A DNA stretch of 9,329 bases from an uncultured Acidimicrobiaceae bacterium (GTDB lineage Bacteria; Actinomycetota; Acidimicrobiia; Acidimicrobiales; Ilumatobacteraceae): contig CAIXHI010000229.1 in NCBI GenBank assembly GCA_903919215.1, positions 1-9,329 of the forward strand. Reading direction: 5' to 3'. Below, one piece after another: positions 6,792-9,329 of the stretch (position 1 is its first letter; every line of letters starts with the position of its first letter). Position numbers and translations under genes: made by a program. The notes beneath the pieces are model-generated. The model worked only from the letters and a program-made list of their open reading frames with translations, was not told the DNA's origin and made no database searches.

Positions 6792-7555
6792 GCATGCCCG
6801 TGACTTCCTCCGACGGCGCGGACGACCACGCGCTCGCCGCGTCGATCGCCACCGAGGCGGGTCGCCTGCTGCTGGAGGTGCGTCGACGGTTCGTCGGCGA
6901 CCCCGACCGGTTGAAGGCCGAAGGCGATCTGCAGTCGCACCACTGGATCGTGGGGCAGTTGGGTGCGCTGCGTGCCGAAGACGGGCTGTTGTCCGAGGAG
7001 GCCGCCGCCGACCCGGCGCGGCTGGCGTTCCCGCGCGTCTGGATCGTCGACCCGCTCGACGGCACCCGCGAGTTCAGCGAGGGCGACCGCGACGACTGGG
7101 CCGTGCACGTGGCACTCGTCGTCGACGGCTTCCCCGTGGTCGGCGCGGTCGCGCTGCCCGCGCTGGGCACCACGTTGCACACCGGTGCACCGCCCGTCGT
7201 ACCGGCACGCTCGGATGGTCCGGTGCGCGTGCTGGTCAGCCGCACTCGTCCCACTGCGCTCGCATCGGCACTGGCCTCCGGGCTCGACGGCACGCTGGTG
7301 CCGATGGGCTCGGCCGGCGCGAAGGCGATGGCCGTCGTCCGCGGCGAGGCCGAGGTGTACGCGCACTCGGGCGGTCAGTACGAGTGGGACTCGGCCGCGC
7401 CGGTCGCTGTGGCTGCGGCCGCCGGTCTGCACGTGTCGCGACTCGACGGTTCGCCGCTGCGTTACAACGCCGAGAACCCGTGGCTGCCCGACCTGCTGAT
7501 CTGTCGCCCCGAGCTGGCCGACCAGGTCATCGCCATCGCCCGCGCCAACCCCTGA
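6788..7555 (+). CDS. cysQ: 3'(2'),5'-bisphosphate nucleotidase (CysQ family)
   Basis: CysQ hydrolyses PAP, the toxic by-product of PAPS use, to AMP and phosphate, and some members also act on PAPS or inositol phosphates. The 255-residue protein carries the FIG/IMPase-superfamily metal-binding motifs: LLSEE (67-71), WIVDPLDGTREF (85-96) and the C-terminal EWDSAAPVAVAAAAGL (199-214). These supply the acidic residues E70/E71, D88, D91 and D201. The GTG at 6788 forms a GTGA overlap with the cysNC stop and sits five bases after GGGGCGG (6776-6782). The ATG at 6794, two codons later, is a near-equal alternative. Its position at the end of the cysDNC operon links PAPS production and PAP removal. The short, actinobacterial-type family assignment is firm, while substrate preference is inferred from context. 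Confidence 0.92.
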   Translation: MSMPVTSSDGADDHALAASIATEAGRLLLEVRRRFVGDPDRLKAEGDLQSHHWIVGQLGALRAEDGLLSEEAAADPARLAFPRVWIVDPLDGTREFSEGDRDDWAVHVALVVDGFPVVGAVALPALGTTLHTGAPPVVPARSDGPVRVLVSRTRPTALASALASGLDGTLVPMGSAGAKAMAVVRGEAEVYAHSGGQYEWDSAAPVAVAAAAGLHVSRLDGSPLRYNAENPWLPDLLICRPELADQVIAIARANP

Positions 7556-7567
7556 CGCTGTTCGCTG

Positions 7568-7593
7568 CCCGCCCCTCTTGCCCCCGCCCCCCC
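7568..7593 (-). other. Minus-strand G-quadruplex-like motif after cysQ
   Basis: The plus strand has four C-runs of 3, 4, 5 and 7 bases (7568-7570, 7572-7575, 7581-7585, 7587-7593) with linkers of 1-5 bases. The minus strand therefore fits a four-tract G-quadruplex pattern. It lies 12 bases after the cysQ stop and just before the first 52-nt palindrome. Structure formation is not shown by sequence alone. Confidence 0.4.
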
Positions 7594-7610
7594 GGGTCCT
7601 GATTCCTTCC

Positions 7611-7662
7611 TCTATGTCGCGGCCGCGACCACCAGCAACGGCGGTCGCCGCCGCGACCCAGA
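7611..7662. repeat. 52-nt palindromic repeat, copy A
   Basis: Arms 7611-7633 and 7640-7662 are inverted repeats matching at 19 of 23 positions around a six-base loop. The copy starts TCTATGTCGCGGC and ends CCGCGACCCAGA. It is the most diverged of three equal-length copies in this window. It lies 55 bases after the cysQ stop and could act as a transcription terminator or a REP-like element. Confidence 0.8.
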
Positions 7663-7699
7663 CCAGTCCCACCCGCACCCCACCACCGCGAGTTCCCGC

Positions 7700-7751
7700 T
7701 CTGTGTCGCGGCTGCGACCACCAACGATGGCCGTCATGCCCGCGACACAGA
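7700..7751. repeat. 52-nt palindromic repeat, copy B
   Basis: A perfect 12-bp stem pairs TCTGTGTCGCGG (7700-7711) with CCGCGACACAGA (7740-7751), with a short inner GAC/GTC pairing. It shares its ends, length and the inner block GCGACCACC with copy A. It sits 29 bases downstream of the phosphotransferase stop on the minus strand, in a position suitable for a terminator, though no T-tract follows on either strand. Confidence 0.85.
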
Positions 7752-7780
7752 CGATGAAAGCGGCGCGCGGACGGGCCGGG

Positions 7781-9151
7781 TCAGAACTGGACGATGTGGG
7801 AGGGGGCACCGTCGAAGCGCTGGCACTGGTAGTGGCGCACCATCGTCGAACCGGCCGAGCCGAGGGCCATGTGCAGTCGCTGGTTGCGCTGGTGGAACAG
7901 CACGGTGAGCGGCTCGTCGTACTTCCCCACCGTGGCGTCCGCCAGCACGAACTGCTCCAGCTCGCGCTCGGCCGCGAACCAGTCCGTGGGGCGACGACCG
8001 AGCAGCGCGGCCACGTCGGCGATGTCGGCCTCGTCGAGCGCGGCACCGATCTCGCTGCGTCGCTGTAGATGACGCGCCATGCGGAACGCCAGGCGCAGTT
8101 CGTGCTGCGCCTCGCGGTCGTCGACCTTCACCGAGCCGAGCCCTCGAACCAGTTGACGAGCCACCGTGTCGTGGCGCGTCTCCAAGGCGGGCGGTGGCGT
8201 GAGGGTCGGCAGGTCGAGGCCGAGGTACTCCCCGAGGAAGTCGGTGGCCATCAGGTTCGTCTCGCTGCTCCACTGCATGATGTTCATCACATCGGTCTCG
8301 GGCAGCGGGTCGCGCCACGCGGCCCCGAACTGCAGGCCGTTACCCATGCACGCGGCGAAGTGGTGCCGCTTGATCGCTTCGAGGTCGATGTCCTTGCCGG
8401 TGAAGTGCTCGTAGCGCGAGTAGATCTTGGCGAAGTCGCCGAAGCCCAGCAGCGTGTCGCGCATCCGCCAGATGGTGAGGTCTTCCAGCGGATCGCCGAC
8501 GTGGCCGAACTCGAGGTCGATAATCGCCACCAGGTGGCCGTTGTCGTGCATGAACTGCCCGCTGTCCCACACACCGGGGGCGAGGCGGCCGTTAGCCGAC
8601 GGCAGGTGGCGCAGGTGCCAGCCGATGCAGAACTCGGAGAACGGGTCGGGCCGCACCTTGCGTTCGCGGTAGCGGCTGATCATGTGCCGGTGGCCGGCCA
8701 TCGCCGGGTCCTCGCCCGGCCGCGGGTGGTCGATACCGGCGTCGATGAACACCTGCGGGTCGAGTGAGTGCAGCACCGCGAGTTGCTCGACGTACTCGTC
8801 GACCACCTGGTCGCGGTCGGCCTCGCTGGTGTTCTGGAACTCGGCCTGCCCGGGCACCTTGGCCATCAGCACGCAGTCGAGGAAGCCGGGCGTCTCGATG
8901 AACCCGTACACGTGCGGCACCGGGAGACCGTGCTCCTCCATCAATCGGTGGAACGTGTACTCGTGATGCAGCGGGAAGGCTTCGCTGTCGGTGCGGTCGC
9001 CGCGCAGCACCATGCCCAGCACCTCGCCGTCACGCTCGACCTCGGCGAACCACGTCGGCCGCCAGCGCAACTGCCGCTGGATGTCGACGACAGTGCCACC
9101 AGCAGCGCGGGCAATTATCTCGGCGGCCTCGGCCGTCGTCGGAATGCTCAT
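7781..9151 (-). CDS. APH-like phosphotransferase with altered catalytic loop and C-terminal extension
   Basis: This 456-residue protein belongs to the aminoglycoside phosphotransferase/choline kinase-like superfamily. The N-lobe includes GMVLRGDR (46-53), FHRLMEEHGLPVPHVYGF (67-84) and VLMAKVPG (94-101). The C-lobe has the metal-binding segment AIIDLEFGHVGDPLEDL (209-225), where D212 is the DFG-equivalent aspartate. The usual catalytic HGDxxxxN is replaced by VWDSGQFMHDNG (194-205), in which D196 could be the base but the histidine and asparagine are missing. Residues after about 320 form an extension of roughly 135 residues that I do not recognise. The ATG at 9151 has GGGGG at 9160-9156; a TTG at 9181 is less likely. 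Relatives include the kinase half of ACAD10/11 and many actinobacterial proteins near fatty acid genes. The substrate is unknown, and aminoglycoside resistance is not implied. Confidence 0.85.
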   Translation of the reverse strand: MSIPTTAEAAEIIARAAGGTVVDIQRQLRWRPTWFAEVERDGEVLGMVLRGDRTDSEAFPLHHEYTFHRLMEEHGLPVPHVYGFIETPGFLDCVLMAKVPGQAEFQNTSEADRDQVVDEYVEQLAVLHSLDPQVFIDAGIDHPRPGEDPAMAGHRHMISRYRERKVRPDPFSEFCIGWHLRHLPSANGRLAPGVWDSGQFMHDNGHLVAIIDLEFGHVGDPLEDLTIWRMRDTLLGFGDFAKIYSRYEHFTGKDIDLEAIKRHHFAACMGNGLQFGAAWRDPLPETDVMNIMQWSSETNLMATDFLGEYLGLDLPTLTPPPALETRHDTVARQLVRGLGSVKVDDREAQHELRLAFRMARHLQRRSEIGAALDEADIADVAALLGRRPTDWFAAERELEQFVLADATVGKYDEPLTVLFHQRNQRLHMALGSAGSTMVRHYQCQRFDGAPSHIVQF

Positions 9152-9211
9152 GTGTCCCCCGGAGTCCTCATCGACCAGCAATCGATCGCCCCCAAGTTCA
9201 GCACATGAGCG

Positions 9212-9263
9212 TCTGTGTCGCGGCCCTGACCACGAAGGCCGTCGCTCGTGGCCGCGACACAGA
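9212..9263. repeat. 52-nt palindromic repeat, copy C
   Basis: A perfect 14-bp stem pairs TCTGTGTCGCGGCC (9212-9225) with GGCCGCGACACAGA (9250-9263). The length of 52 bases and the terminal 12 bases are identical to copy B. It lies 60 bases upstream of the phosphotransferase start, so copies B and C bracket that gene. Confidence 0.85.
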
Positions 9264-9281
9264 GCGTTACGTGCCGGAAGT

Positions 9282-9326
9282 GGGGGGCGGCGCGGGGACC
9301 GGGGGGCGCGGGGCGCGGGCGCGGGG
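9282..9326 (+). other. G-rich tract with G-quadruplex pattern and short direct repeat
   Basis: Six G-runs of 3-6 bases (9282-9287, 9294-9297, 9301-9306, 9310-9313, 9317-9319, 9323-9326) are separated by linkers of 3-6 bases on the plus strand, satisfying a G-quadruplex pattern. GGCGCGGGGACC occurs at 9289-9300 and again at 9318-9329, a 29-base spacing. No coding region was recognised from 9152 to the end of the window. Confidence 0.45.
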
Positions 9327-9329
9327 ACC

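Noticed and set aside
7611..7751. CRISPR array
   Set aside because: The repeats are few, palindromic, unevenly spaced and not separated by uniform spacers.
8069..8767. Plus-strand ORF of 232 codons opposite the phosphotransferase
   Set aside because: It is antisense to a recognised kinase-fold gene and has typical shadow composition.

Overview
The window looks like chromosomal DNA of a high-GC actinobacterium. The codons strongly favour G/C at third positions. The gene families present (a family III CoA transferase, an acyl-CoA dehydrogenase, an EthD-like small protein, a fused CysNC with CysQ, and a zinc-ribbon/proline-rich membrane protein) are typical of Actinobacteria, and something near the Acidimicrobiia is plausible. 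The exact lineage is inference. I see no rRNA, tRNA, CRISPR array, transposase or phage gene.

Layout from left to right: (1) <1-554, minus strand: 5' part of a membrane-anchored protein with a zinc ribbon at its N-terminus. (2) 555-688: divergent intergenic region with a candidate operator. (3) 689-1906, plus: CaiB/BaiF family III CoA transferase, ending at a near-perfect 45-nt dyad that it shares with the convergent genes. (4) 1955-3534, minus: a two-gene operon in which an EthD-like small protein is followed by an acyl-CoA dehydrogenase. (5) 3693-7555, plus: a compact run of four genes (an 86-aa ORF resembling the two ends of a sulfotransferase, cysD, cysNC, cysQ) that makes the sulfate donor PAPS and removes its by-product PAP. 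(6) 7556-7780: intergenic region with two copies of a 52-nt palindromic repeat. (7) 7781-9151, minus: an APH-like phosphotransferase with an altered catalytic loop. (8) 9152-9329: a third copy of the palindrome and a very G-rich end.

How the genes fit together: genes 3, 4 and 7 read as acyl-CoA metabolism. The CoA transferase could activate an acid, the dehydrogenase could oxidise the CoA ester, and the APH-like protein belongs to the kinase superfamily that is fused to an acyl-CoA dehydrogenase in ACAD10/11. The block 3693-7555 is a self-contained sulfate activation operon: CysD and the CysN domain make APS, the CysC domain makes PAPS, and CysQ degrades PAP. No PAPS/APS reductase or sulfite reductase is present here, and a sulfotransferase-like fragment heads the operon, so PAPS use in sulfation is as likely as use in assimilation.

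The most notable non-coding signals are the three equal-length (52-nt) palindromic repeats that bracket the phosphotransferase gene, and a TGAC-N6-GTCA motif with a shared core found both upstream of the CoA transferase and just upstream of the acyl-CoA dehydrogenase.
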